64,000 bases of DNA from Nemertoderma westbladi. Taxonomy: Eukaryota > Xenacoelomorpha > Nemertodermatida > Nemertodermatidae. Every line of letters begins with the position of its first letter. Within the stretch, counting starts at the first letter, position 1. This document shows positions 50,789 to 61,699 of this stretch, one piece after another. The notes under the pieces were generated by a model, which was given only the letters and a program-made list of their open reading frames with translations, made no database searches and had not been told where the DNA came from. The DNA lies in NCBI GenBank assembly GCA_032718475.1, contig JAUCBJ010007402.1, positions 1 to 64,000 of the forward strand, written 5' to 3'. A program made the translations under genes and the position numbers.

Positions 50789-51896
50789 ATGCATAGACAT
50801 GAAAGTTGTTTGGTTTGTAATAAAGAAATGAGACAAGACGATGTATCTCGTCATATGGAAACACATAGAAAGGATAAACTAATGGATCCGTTACCAAAAA
50901 ATTTTTAGAAATCCGAAGATATTTTTAAGGAAGGTGAAAAGAAAAAGAGAGATGAGCGTGATATATTAAAGATAAAACAGACAATGGAAAATAAATTTCA
51001 TAAAGTTATGAATATTTTGAAAGGGATACAAAAACAGTTACCCTTAGAAAATGAAGAAAATTTAAGTGAGAAAATGAAAAAGAAGAGGACGATGAGATGG
51101 AGAATAAAAATAGTGAGGATCAGGATGAAGTTGAAGAGAGTGAGGTTGAGAATGAAGAAAGTGTCAGGAAGAGGATGAACAAAGTGAAGATCAGGAAGAG
51201 AATGAAGAAAGTGAAGGTCAGGAAGAGAATGAAGAAAGTGAAGGTCAGGAAGAGAATGAAGAAAGTGAAGAACAGGAAGGGGATAAAGAAAGTGAAGAAC
51301 AGGAAGAGGATGAAGAAAGTGAAAAAGAGGAAGAGGATGAGGATGAAGAAAGTGAAGGTGGGTAAGGGGATGAAGAAGGTGAAGGTCAGAAAGAGGGTGA
51401 AGAATGTGAACATCAGGAAAGTGAAGAAGAGGATGAAAATAATGATAATGAGGAAATATTGAGACAATTACTTGGAAATAAGCATAAATTGCAGAAAATT
51501 GTTAAACATTTGAAGGAAAATGAAGAAAATAAAGAGGCGACATTGGCCAAAGTTCTAGGAAGTAAAATTAAATTACAGAAATTTATTAAACATTTAGAAG
51601 AGAATGATGAAAATAAAGAAGAGATATTGAGACAAATATTAGGAAACAAAAATCTAATGCGGAAATTTATTAAACAAATGGAAGAAAATGAGGAAAATAG
51701 AGAAGAGATATTAAGACAGGTTCTGGGAAATAAAAGTAAATTACTGAAAATTAATGAACAATTGAATAAAATTAAGAAACAGTTGGTTAATGAGGAAGAT
51801 GAAAGTAAAGAAAATCAACCATCTTTTACTAATTTTCGAAGACCTATGATAAAAAACTCTCGTTCAGTATATGCCCGCGCAGGACGACGCTATTGA
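50789..51896 (+). pseudogene. C2H2 zinc-finger, acidic coiled-coil protein (broken)
   Basis: The ATG at 50789 opens a frame with a C2H2 finger, CLVCNKEMRQDDVSRHMETH (CX2CX12HX3H). TAG at 50906-50908 interrupts it, but the frame continues as Lys/Glu-rich coiled coil to about 51065. Glu/Asp/Ser-rich sequence then continues in a second frame (to about 51165) and a third frame with EENEESEGQ repeats. TAA at 51363-51365 breaks the last, which resumes to the stop at 51894-51896. The C-terminal part has three ILRQ(L/I)LGNK-type repeats and ends basic and aromatic (SRSVYARAGRRY). At least two frameshifts and two stops are present. Family not recognised. Antisense frames through the acidic repeat are artefacts. 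Confidence 0.65.
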
Positions 51897-52261
51897 CATT
51901 TGTTTGTTTGAGTTCCTTTCATAATAGTATTAGGGCTATTTATCTATAACAATTATATTACTATTAGGACTATTTATCCATAACAATTATATTAGTATTA
52001 GGACTATTTATCCATAATAATTATATTAGTATTATAAATGTATTTACCCCACAATATTTATTACTATTAGGTCTATTTATTCAAGAAATTATATGTTTTT
52101 ATAATATACTTTGGAAAATTGGTCGACTAAGTCATAATTTTTAAAACTTTAAATAACTGTTGAGTTATTTTATAAAGTTAAGACGAGTGAATCAATGGAG
52201 GCAACCTGAAGTCTAATCTCTTGGCCTTTACTCATAAGACCGCACATTAACTCCCAAGGTT

Positions 52262-52345
52262 GCATACCAAGGTTCGAACTCACGACTTTCTAATTAGAAA
52301 ACTAAGCAAATGATCAGCTTAGACCCTTAATCTGAAGCATCGAGC
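52262..52345 (-). repeat. tRNA-like SINE remnant
   Basis: The minus strand has a B-box-like GTGAGTTCGAACC and a weaker A-box-like TAAGCTGATCATTTGCTTAG. Confidence 0.35.
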
Positions 52346-52359
52346 AGCCGCAATGAGAG

Positions 52360-52573
52360 AGCAGATGCGAGTACAGTGGTAAAGCCCATCCATGGTGAGA
52401 TAACTTCACACTAACTCTCAAGGAAAGTTATACTCACCATCCAAATATCCCTCGCAATCCAGATATCCCCTAGCATCACTATGCCTCAGTGCCTCAGTGA
52501 GGCATAATCTATGCCTCAGTGCCTCAGTGAGGCATAGTCTATGCCTCAGTGAATCATAGTCTGTGCCCCAGAG
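52360..52573 (-). repeat. right inverted arm, inner part
   Basis: GCAGATGCGAGTACAGTGGT through TATACTCACCATCC is the inverse of 50450-50545, then the palindromic array begins. It is cut at 52573 by the Gypsy element. Confidence 0.8.
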
Positions 52574-52860
52574 TGTGATGATAGACTCAAGGTGAGGGGT
52601 TTGGTTATACTTGTTATTATAAGGTGGTGGTTAACACGGGATCCAAGTCCGACTCATTAGACTGGCTTGACTTTAACCTAGCTATTAAGAGAGTACTGCT
52701 GATATGCTTACCGGTACCTTTGACTGCAATACGGTACAGCCATATATATTTATATATCATTCAGTATTTAGTCATGCAATTAATTACACTGAATTAGCAT
52801 TCATCTGTCTGTTATTCGTTTATCTCATTATTGCGGTATCGCATTTTGAGTAACTTAACA
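52574..52860 (+). repeat. Gypsy 5' LTR
   Basis: 287 bp, starts TGTGATGATAGACTC and ends TTAACA. It is followed at once by TGGCGCTGCGAGTAGG, the primer-binding-site position. Confidence 0.92.
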
Positions 52861-53115
52861 TGGCGCTGCGAGTAGGATTGATACCAAACGGAAGTGATTA
52901 CCCGATCAAACTTGAACACCAAGGGGACAAAGAACAGACTAACAGAAGAATACTGGAATGAATAAATATATATATATGTGAGTCTATCATATGCAGGGTA
53001 ACTACCTATATTGCTAATTTGTAAACCGACACCAGGTTTTTATTACCGGTACCCCAATTCTGTAATCGCATAGGCCTACCAACTGCTGAACTGCATTCCG
53101 GTACTACAAAAAAAA

Positions 53116-55332
53116 ATGGACAATATGAAAATGGAATTAGAAGCCGCCAAAGCATCCCGAAGAACATTTAAAGGCCATCTAACTAGGTCTAGGGCAACAT
53201 TAGAAACTTCTATTAGGGATTATGAAACCCACCCCCAAGGAAGCCGAGGCTCTGGGGCCACTATGCAGGCTGCTCTTAGGAAATTTGAAGAAAGGGTAGA
53301 AACCTTTATCAAAGCAGACAACACGGTAGCTCAAACCCGTGGGGCTACACAACAAGATCTTGCTATGGCAGATGTAGAGGAAGCTGACCTCGAAATTGTT
53401 CGATACACAGGAAAAGTTGCAGACCTCATAGACGCTGAGACCCACACACTCCGTCTTTCCCAGTCGCCTTCACCATTATCACCAATTAGGGGAGCTAGGC
53501 ATACAAATGATAACCCTCTAAAGGCAACTGTAAAGCCTCCACCTTTACTTGAATCCAGTGTAGATATCCGCGAATTTACACATTGGAGAAAGGCTTGGAG
53601 AAATTTTTCATTACTTACTGGCTTATCTCTGAAATCAAGGGAACATCAAGTTGCCATGTTGTGGTCTAACTGTACACCAGAATTTTTAAATATGGTGGAC
53701 CGCTTAGGAAAAATACCACAAGATACAGACATGGCCCTAGATGATGTCCTAGAATCAATTGCAAAATATCTGCGTAGCACCAGAAATATAAATGAAGATA
53801 TTCAATTATATTTACAAGTAAAACAACAACCACATGAAAAAATTGGCAAATATTATTCGAGATTATTAGAATTAGCTGAATATGCTGAAGCAGCCACATT
53901 AACATTTGATCAGCTAGCAACTGCTCTATTCATTTTAGGAGCAAATGATGAAGAGGCCAAACGCCTTGTGCTAAAAAACATACCACCATTAGATTTAGAA
54001 GAAACTGTGAAAAATTTTATAGCTGAAGAGTTAGCCCGTGAAACTGCTCCCAAATTAGAAACGCAGTTAACAAAATCACAATTATCAGCTATTACCGATG
54101 TTGAATACGACAATAATGATAGCGATATTATAGCAGCTACAAGACCAACTGCTTATCGACGTAGTAAATATAGTACCCCTAACCCTAATGGTAATACTAC
54201 CATATTATATAATAGAAGAAATGGTAATAACAGAGGTGAATTCTCATATAACCAGCAGCAGCCCCAACAAAACCGCTCCTGGTCAAGTAATAATCGGCCT
54301 CCAGTAACAAATATAAGGAAGGCCTGTGGCGCTTGTGGCGATGCCATACCAGATTCACAAATGAGACCATGCTCTGCCAAACATATCACTTGTTTTCGAT
54401 GCGGATTTACAGGACATTTTCAAGCACTTTGTCGTACTGTACTTCAAGGACAGAAAAAGGTAGCAGGAATAAAATATACAGGAAAGTGCTCTGTGATTGG
54501 TGCATTACCTAAAAGAACTTTACTTCTTGATGTAGAAATAAACAGGCAACTTATAGGAACAGTGAAAGCACGCCCAGAGACCGGTTCAGATGCTACGGTA
54601 GGAGGTATAAATTTCTTACATTCACTTGATTTAATGAACACAACCACACTCGACCCCCCCACAGTAGACAAGTTTGAATCAATAAATGGAGGAAATTTAG
54701 AACAACTAGGAACTTTAAACATTAATTTTAGAATCGGAAATAATCATATAGATACCAAAATTGTCATATGTGCAGCTGTTGAGATGGTATACTTATCATT
54801 AGAAGATAGCATAGGACTTGGAATAATTCATTCTAATTTCCCATATCCGATACCAAATATACCCAATCGTATACAAGAACATGCTATGGAAACCACAAGA
54901 GAAGTCGGTAAAATCAAACAAATAAACGCAAATAATAACAGTAAAGCTGTTTACACAAGATCCATCAGCGAAGAAATAAATGAAATTAACAAAAGTGATT
55001 TGTGGAATAAAACCAACAGGGAAACATGGATAAATTCACTTCCTACAGAACCTACTGTAGAAGAGAGGCAATCTGTAGTAAATGTCTTAATGGAAAAATA
55101 TAACATTGCTTTTGATGATAACAATTTCCTTCGACCTATGATGGGAGAAGATGTCGGTGATCCACTACATATTACATTAAAGAAAGATGCTAAACCATTT
55201 TCAATACATACAGCAAGATCTATTCCAATACCACTAAAAGAAAAGGCAAAGAATGAAATCTATAACATGGTTAACAAAGGCATAATAGCGCCTGTGGGCC
55301 TGTACCAACATCATGGTGTCACCCAATGGTGA
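53116..55332 (+). pseudogene. Gypsy gag, protease and start of RT
   Basis: 738 codons from ATG. Gag matrix/capsid-like region (FTHWRKAWRNFSLLTGL, LYLQVKQQPHEKIGKYYSRL), then a CX2C-type pair and CFRCGFTGHFQALC knuckle (about residue 430). The protease region has RPETGSDATVGG with Glu at the catalytic Asp position. The RT N-terminus (FSIHTARSIPIPLKEKAKNE) follows, with a stop at 55330-55332. Just before the stop, an apparent 8-base insertion (GTGGGCCT between GCGCCT and GTACC, about 55291-55298) shifts the frame away from RT, so the polyprotein is broken here. Confidence 0.88.
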
Positions 55333-56705
55333 TCATTCCTAAACCAGATGGTGATGTTCGAGTTTGCGCAGATCTAACTCGGCTTAATAAACAAATAGAA
55401 CGAAGAGTCCATCCAACTATTACACCAGCAGAAGCAGTAGCATCAATAGAATCATCAAGCAAATATTTTGTAAAATTAGACGCCCGCAAGGGATATTGGC
55501 AGGTGGGAACCTGCAGTCAGAGTCAGAGTTTAACGGTCTTTATAACACCTTGGGGTAAATTTTATTATTTGCGTGCCCCAATGGGTCTTATGTATACAGG
55601 GGACCACTACGGATATAGAGGTGATATCGCATTCAATGAAATTGCAGGTATTCAGAAGATAGTAGATGATACATTAGTTGGTCGCCCAACATATCATGAA
55701 GCACTTAAAGTTGCTTGTATTTTATTAGAAAGATGTATAAAATTTGGTATTACACTAAACCAAAATAAATGTCGATTTGGGGAAACAGAAGTCATGTTTG
55801 CAGGATATAAAATACATAATGGTAGCTATACCATAGATGAGAAGAAAGTGACAGCCATAACAAACTTCCCGGCACCTAAAACACGCACTGAATTGCAATC
55901 CTTTCTTGGATTAGCTAATCAGTTAGGATCATTTACACACGAATTGGCATCAGCAACAGAACCCCTGCATCCTTTACTACAAAAAAGGAGCATATTCACA
56001 TGGCTTCCAGAACATGAATTAGCCTTTCAGAGAACAAAAGAAGTCTTAACATCCCCAGTCGTGAAAGCTCTATATGATCATAAACGTGAAACAATCATAA
56101 CATGTGATGCATCTCGACGAAATGGTTTGGGATTTGCACTATTGCAGTTAGACAAGGAAAATAACTGGCGATTAGTGGAATGTGGATCCCGATATTTACA
56201 GGACGCTGAATCACGTTATGCAGTTTGTGAGATGGAAGCACTAGCAATATATTGGGCAATAACGAAATGCCGAATATATCTCGCCGGTTTACCCTACTTC
56301 AAAGTCATTACAGACCACAAACCTCTAGTTCAAATATTTAATGAAAAAAGATTAGATGAAATTGAAAATCCAAGACTACAGCGTTACTGTTCTAAATTAA
56401 ATGGTTATTCGTTTGACGTAGAATGGAAAAAAGGGAAAGACAATATCATAGCAGATGCACTATCTCGTTCACCTGTTGACGAACCAACCCAAGAAGACTT
56501 CGGAGAGATGAAAGACAGCACGAAAATGGCAGCTGCAATGTTGACTGCATTGAATGTCACTGCTGAACCATCTGACCTTATCCTGGATGATTTAAGACAT
56601 GCGGCTAAAGAAGATGATGATTATTTATCATTAATAAATATGATTGAATTTGGTTTTGAAAACAGTAACAGTAATAGAAACAATTATGTTTTATTATCAT
56701 TTTAA
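55300..56705 (+). pseudogene. Gypsy reverse transcriptase and RNase H
   Basis: Second frame, no start of its own. RT palm residues are in KLDARKGYWQV and KIVDDTLVG (Asp triad kept), then the thumb/connection (FLGLANQLGSF). RNase H follows with ITCDASRRNGLG, EMEALAIYWAI and TDHKPL, and the typical end DNIIADALSRSP. A further frame change occurs at about 56700 before the integrase finger. Residues between the fingers and palm (GTCSQSQSLTVFITPWGKF) look slightly altered relative to usual Gypsy RTs. Confidence 0.88.
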
Positions 56706-57822
56706 ATCAATGGCGAATGATCTATCAGTGGATTGTGGATTAGTGATATTTGGCAGGCGTATTGTAATACCAAAATCCAAGATTAAAACTATTTTGAATA
56801 AACTCCATTCGTCACATCAAGGAATTGAACGTACTCGACAACGAGCCAGAGATAATGTTTACTGGCCAGGATTTAATAATGACATTAAAATGAAGATTGA
56901 ATCGTGCCAAAGATGTCAGGAAAGTAGACCATCGAATAGGAAAGAACCAGAAATTCAAGATTTTATTCCATCTAGACCATATCAATCAGTATCAGCCGAT
57001 TTATTCCACTCCAATGGAAAGTCGTACCTAGTTTATTCTGACAGATACAGCGGATTTCCATTAATAGATGATTGGAACAGATTACCATCCTCTGCCCAAG
57101 TGATTAAATCTTTGAGGTCGTTTTTTGCTTTAATGGGAGCCCCCATTCACATACGCACTGATGGTGCAGGTCAATTTGATAGTGAAGAAATGCGCCAATT
57201 CTTTGACCTTTGGGGGGTAGTATGGCAACCATCTACACCTACCTATGCCCAAAGCAATGGACATGCCGAGTCCTCAGTTAAAACAATCAAGAGCCTCGTT
57301 TCAAAATGCCCAAATGGGGATATCCAGAGCCAGGAGTTTCTCGCAGGATTATTAGAACTTTGAAATACCCCACGAACCGATTCTATGTCCCCAGCCGAAC
57401 GAGTTTTTGGATATCCAACCAGATCATTAATTCCTGCTCACCATTCGACATTTAGCAAACAATGGCAAAAGGAAGTTGACATTGCAGATAGTAATCGATG
57501 CCTGATTAAATGTAAAGAGAGATTATATTATGACCATGGGGCGCAAACTTTGCCAAGGCTAAATGTGAATGACCAGGTGTATATACAAAATGAACGTAGT
57601 AAACGGTGGAACCGTTCCGGAACAATAATCGAAATATCTCCCTTTCGGGGATATCGTGTTCGACTACGATCTGGTTTTGTGATGTGGAGAAACCGTCGAT
57701 TCCTTCGACTACGTAAAGAACACACAAGTACACATGAAATAACTGAAACTCCCATCAGCAACAACCATACAGTTCATGAACCACAAGGTGAGAAACGAAC
57801 AAGCGATCGAGTAAGAAATTAA
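56706..57822 (+). pseudogene. Gypsy integrase with one nonsense stop
   Basis: Third frame. HHCC finger (HSSHQGIERTRQRARDNVYW, CQRCQE), integrase core with Asp in SADLF, Asp in RTDGAGQFDS and Glu in NGHAESSVKTIK, then TGA at 57361-57363. The same frame resumes with NTPRT..MSPAERVFGYPTRS and a C-terminal DNA-binding region to 57822. The stop sits where an Arg codon (CGA) would fit, so a C-to-T change is likely. Confidence 0.88.
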
Positions 57823-57890
57823 ATCAAACGCTACCCAGAAACATTTTAGTCATATGCAATTAACCTTGATATGACTCGTAGGAGGAGAGT

Positions 57891-58171
57891 TGTAGACTCA
57901 AGGTGAGGGGTTTGGTTATACTTGTTATTATAAGGTGGTGGTTAACACAGGATCCAAGTCCGACTCATTAGACTGGCATGACTTTAACCTAGCTATTAAG
58001 AGAGTACTGCTGATATGCTTACCGGTACCTTTGACTGCAATACGGTACAGCCATATATATTTATATATCATTCAGTATTTAGTCATGCAATTAATTACAC
58101 TGAATTAGCATTCATCTGTCTGTTATTCGTTTATCTCATTATTGCGGTATCGCATTTCGAGTAACTTAACA
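57891..58171 (+). repeat. Gypsy 3' LTR
   Basis: 281 bp, starts TGTAGACTC, preceded by the purine-rich AGGAGGAGAG (polypurine tract). Confidence 0.92.
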
Positions 58172-58175
58172 CAGA

Positions 58176-58350
58176 GAGGCATAGTTTATGCCTCAGTGAG
58201 GCATAGTCTATGCCTCAGTGCCTCAGTGAGGCATAGTCTATGCCTCAGTGCCTCAGTGAGGCATAGTCTATTCCTCAGTGCCTCAGTGAGGCATAGTCTA
58301 TGCCTCAGTGCCTCAGTGAGGCATAGTCTATGCCTCAGTGCCTCAGTTAG
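58176..58350. repeat. ~30-bp tandem array, right arm
   Basis: Six units of GAGGCATAGTCTATGCCTCA plus GTGCCTCAGT. GAGGCATAG and CTATGCCTC are exact reverse complements around one base. The array continues at 52484-52573 on the other side of the Gypsy insertion. Confidence 0.95.
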
Positions 58351-58578
58351 TTTCACTAAAACGGATTAATTTTTATAAATTATATTATATTATATGTTAC
58401 TTGTTAAATGTTTTATGTTAATTATTGAGTGTGTTATATATCATAAATGTTATAATGTATTATCGTAGAGAAAAAATGAAAAATAACCGGTAAAACATCT
58501 TATATTTTTTAAACATAAAGGAGGAAACAAGAATAAATAATTTACTAGGTTAGAGAAGATGTTAATGTTCAGATAATA

Positions 58579-58591
58579 CGCCCTCTAGTGG
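58579..58591 (-). promoter_or_regulatory. CTCF-like core motif in right arm
   Basis: The minus strand reads CCACTAGAGGGCG. The left-arm counterpart at about 49488 has degenerated to CCGCTAGAGGGTG. Confidence 0.3.
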
Positions 58592-58807
58592 CAGACTATG
58601 GAATGGCTGGCGGCTGGATATAGGTAAGAGTAATTAGTAATCGGAGGTGTCACGAGAGGGGGGCGCGGGGCGCTTGGATACAACTATTATTAATGAGCTG
58701 TTGCTTGGTTAAAGCAAATTCAGGGTCAAAGGTCAACGATAAAGCTGTCTGGATATAGATAAGAGTAATTAGTTACCAGTAAGGGAGCTGTATACCCTAT
58801 GGCTAAG

Positions 58808-60560
58808 TATGACAACGTCTGTAAGGGTCCAGTAGTATACCGCTTACCAGATCCTAGTAACGATGTATCTTACTATGAGACTCTAGTAATGTATACGGGC
58901 TTGTACAGTATCTGACAACAAATCCCAGTCCAGGATATCTAAACAAACAGATATAGTACACAAACGACTACTGGCGAGGAACAGAGCCTTGTATCTATTC
59001 TATGTACGTGAGCGGGTCGAATGCCTACGTACTAGACAGAAGGATACCTGTCCTCTAACCGGTGAGGCAGATGTACAGTTACAGTAACAGACCAAACTCA
59101 CGGGAAAACAATCCCCGCGCAGCGAATCCTAACTATCACTGACAGTCCTAAATACAGTAACTTGCCGCGGTGTGATTTATATGGGTTTATATACGAGCTA
59201 GTGGGTTAACAGACCTAGCGTAACAACACTGACAGTCCTAAATCAGTCGAAAAGGGGTCGTACCTAAATGTAACAATAACTGATCCCCCTGTACGAAATC
59301 AGTCTAAAGGGTCAGGCCTAAATGTAACAATACCGTTGTCCAGACAAACAACAGTTTAATAACGAAAATGAAATACTCCTTATCTTGCCGCAACTAAATC
59401 AGATCCTAATTTTACAAATACAGATAATTTCCACCTAACGTAATGTATAGTACGCTATAGCTAGTAGAACTTTAAGGGCAATATGTTTTAGGGCGTGTGT
59501 GTGTGGGTGTGTTACAAATAAAACAATTTCGTGTAATTCCTTTTTACTAGGTTTTAGTGATTTTCTGACTAAATGATACCGTGCGCTAGCTACTAAAATA
59601 AACTAGTCGCGTTTGTAGAACTTTATACTCACGAATGACGTCAAAGCTCTCTCCTTCCTATCCACAACCCAATGGGCAACCACAGTGTTAGTAACTACAC
59701 CCGTGATCGGCACTAATACCAGATTCTGGTTGTAAGATAAGAATAGGGGTTAATCGCTACCGTACGTTAGCTGATCTGGTATACTAATTTAATTCTAGAA
59801 CTTTGTTGCTGCGGTAGTTAGCAGCAATACCTATCAGTACGTGGCAAGGCGCGGTAGGATATTAATAAACCTCCCTAGGCCAAGCAGTGTGCCGGTAGCA
59901 GAAATACTCCTTGCCTGATCAAATAGCTAACTCCAGACAGGGAGGGGGGGGGGGGGGTACTAATGTACGTTCTACAAAGCGAACCGGTACCAAACAGTCA
60001 GTGCTACGAATCACTAAATTATGGAACGTATGCTGTCCGTACCTAATGTGTACTCGCGTACTGACGAATGGCAATAGTTCGCACCTGTAGGAAGTACAGG
60101 TTAACCCAGGGATTCGTAGGACTGACAAAGGGGGGGTGTCTGGATATAATTATTTGATCCTAAATTTGCGGCGTCCAGTGCGGTGTCACGCTTACCCTGA
60201 TCTATAGGTCTTACGGCGGGCAAGGGCGTCGAACAAAGTCTTACCTTTCTCACAAAGCGGGCGCTGCATAGCAAGTCGAGCATTTCGAAGGGGCAAAGGG
60301 GGTGCGCGGTCAATCCAATGTGGGCGCTAGCGTGTTGTGGACATCCCTTCCCTGCGTTGCTTACGGCCTAACGATCTAGGCTGCCATCTCCCTGGTGTTC
60401 GGCTGTCCCGAAGTCGGACCAAAAGAAAACATGTCAGGAAATTGCAGTATATTTACAGTTTTACAAAAGGATTTATCAAATAAAGTTTCAACAAGAAACC
60501 GAAATAAAATCAACAATTCTAAGAAGTAGATAATGACATAAGAGTGTGTGATAACCGAAG
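58808..60560. other. non-coding, probable BEL-D 3' LTR or flank
   Basis: No ORF of note. It contains short recurrent phrases (ACTGACAGTCCTAAA at 59138 and 59227; CCTAAATGTAACAATA at 59262 and 59318) and a 14-G tract (59944-59957). It resembles LTR sequence but no partner is in the window. Confidence 0.4.
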
Positions 60561-60570
60561 GCAAACCGGC

Positions 60571-60815
60571 CTTTTATACTAGAAATTGCACATGGAAACT
60601 AAACAGAATTTTCCACAGCTTCACATTTGAGCATTAAAGTGCTTCGTGCCCTATGATTGGCCCAGCTCATCGTTCAACGCAGTCCGGCCCTTACACTAAT
60701 CTGGGACATGGAATCCTAACAGAATTTTCCACTGCCTCACATTTGAGCAATAAGATAATTTATGCCCTATGATTGGCCTGGCTCATCATTCACTACGCTG
60801 TACGCTTCTCATTGG
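60571..60815 (-). promoter_or_regulatory. minus-strand promoter: three CCAAT boxes and TATAAAAG
   Basis: The minus strand has CCAAT at 60811-60815, 60772-60776 and 60656-60660, then TATAAAAG at 60571-60578. It would fire leftward, so it fits a U3 promoter of the BEL-D 3' LTR. Part of it is a 117-bp duplication. Confidence 0.55.
60591..60795. repeat. 117-bp tandem duplication
   Basis: CAGAATTTTCCAC...TCACATTTGAGCA...CCCTATGATTGGCC recurs with a 117-bp offset (60591 and 60708 starts), giving two of the CCAAT boxes. Confidence 0.85.
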
Positions 60816-60861
60816 CCTACCAATTAGCACCACACGAAAATAAATGGCCCCAAAATACAAA

Positions 60862-60945
60862 TTTCCCGACTGGGATTCGAACTCGTAACCTACGTAATGT
60901 AACCAACGCCTTAACCATCTGACCACTACGCCACGAGAGTACCTA
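60862..60945 (-). repeat. tRNA-like segment / SINE head
   Basis: The minus strand has A-box TGGCGTAGTGG and B-box-like GAGTTCGAATCC with a ~50-nt spacing. The acceptor ends do not pair convincingly, so I do not call a tRNA gene. Confidence 0.45.
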
Positions 60946-60960
60946 AAGGTTTTATGTGTA

Positions 60961-61699
60961 CAAATATGAATAGGCATATTACATTACTGTAACTTAATCA
61001 AAATACGTCGGATTTTCAAAAGTTTTTACGTTAAAGTTAAACTACAAATGCTACCTTATAGTGAAATAATTCATCACCGCTCCATGAAAACAGTAAGTAA
61101 GACTGTTTTCACCAATCGAAATATAAAATATTTACAAACTATTTCTAAATTTACTGGTAGGGCCTAAAATATAAAATATAATCACTATCTAATTATTGCA
61201 TACTTAATATTGCAGATACGGCGTAAATACAATCGATCGTACATACAAATACAAATTTACGAATTAACTTTAGTGCCTAAAATACAAAAAAAAGGCTTTC
61301 GGTTATCAAGATAAACAAATTAAACAAATCAGAACAAATAAATCAAAACAAATCGAACAAATAAATCAAACTCTTTCGATAAATCTTTATATATTGTAAA
61401 TATACATAATAAACCTTCACCAAATTAAATCTGTCCAAATATAATATAAACATAATGCGCTAATAACTTCCAATAGTGTCCTCCTGACGATCTAATAGTT
61501 CGTCCTGCTGGTCTGGATATCTTCTCCTGAGCACTAATTGCTAACGGTAGGCTCGCAAGCCTTCCTTTCCATATCTCGTTCTTCCAAACCCAACGTCCGA
61601 TATAAATACCCAAATATAATATCCAAATATAAAATATTCAATATAAATATCCAATATAACATCCAAATATAATATCTGAATATAATATCCTTTCTTCTC
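60961..61699. other. no gene seen
   Basis: AT-rich stretch with short AAACAAAT repeats (61312-61370) and ATATCCAAATATAAT repeats (61610-61680). Confidence 0.5.

Larger units (their letters stand above)
52574..58171 (+). mobile_element. Ty3/Gypsy retrotransposon
   Basis: LTRs 52574-52860 and 57891-58171 with target duplication CAGAG (52569-52573 and 58172-58176), inserted into the right palindromic array. Internal order is gag, protease, RT, RNase H, integrase. The LTRs differ by three substitutions and one 6-bp GATGAT indel, yet pol carries three frame lesions. Confidence 0.93.
49276..58807. mobile_element. foldback-like element with long tandem-repeat arms
   Basis: The ends read CTTAGCC(C/A)TAGGGTATACAGC and its inverse, each flanked by TA. 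The left arm (49276-50560) matches the right arm (58807 back to 58172, continuing 52573 back to 52360) at roughly 85% by eye. Arms contain palindromic tandem arrays, as in Foldback/Galileo-type elements. The core carries one broken zinc-finger gene and no transposase. The right arm is split by a Gypsy element, and the left arm has a ~430-bp extra segment (49560-49990). Confidence 0.65.
58172..58807 (-). repeat. right inverted arm, outer part
   Basis: Inverse of 49276-49540 plus the array, flanked by TA at 58808-58809. Confidence 0.75.

Noticed and set aside
51120-51467. Phe/Leu-rich minus-strand ORF resembling a membrane protein
   Set aside because: It is the antisense of the Glu/Lys-rich coiled-coil repeat; hydrophobicity follows from GAA/GAG codons read in reverse.
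60862-60945. Functional tRNA gene
   Set aside because: A- and B-box-like sequences are present, but the acceptor stem and anticodon arm do not fold convincingly. A SINE head is more likely.
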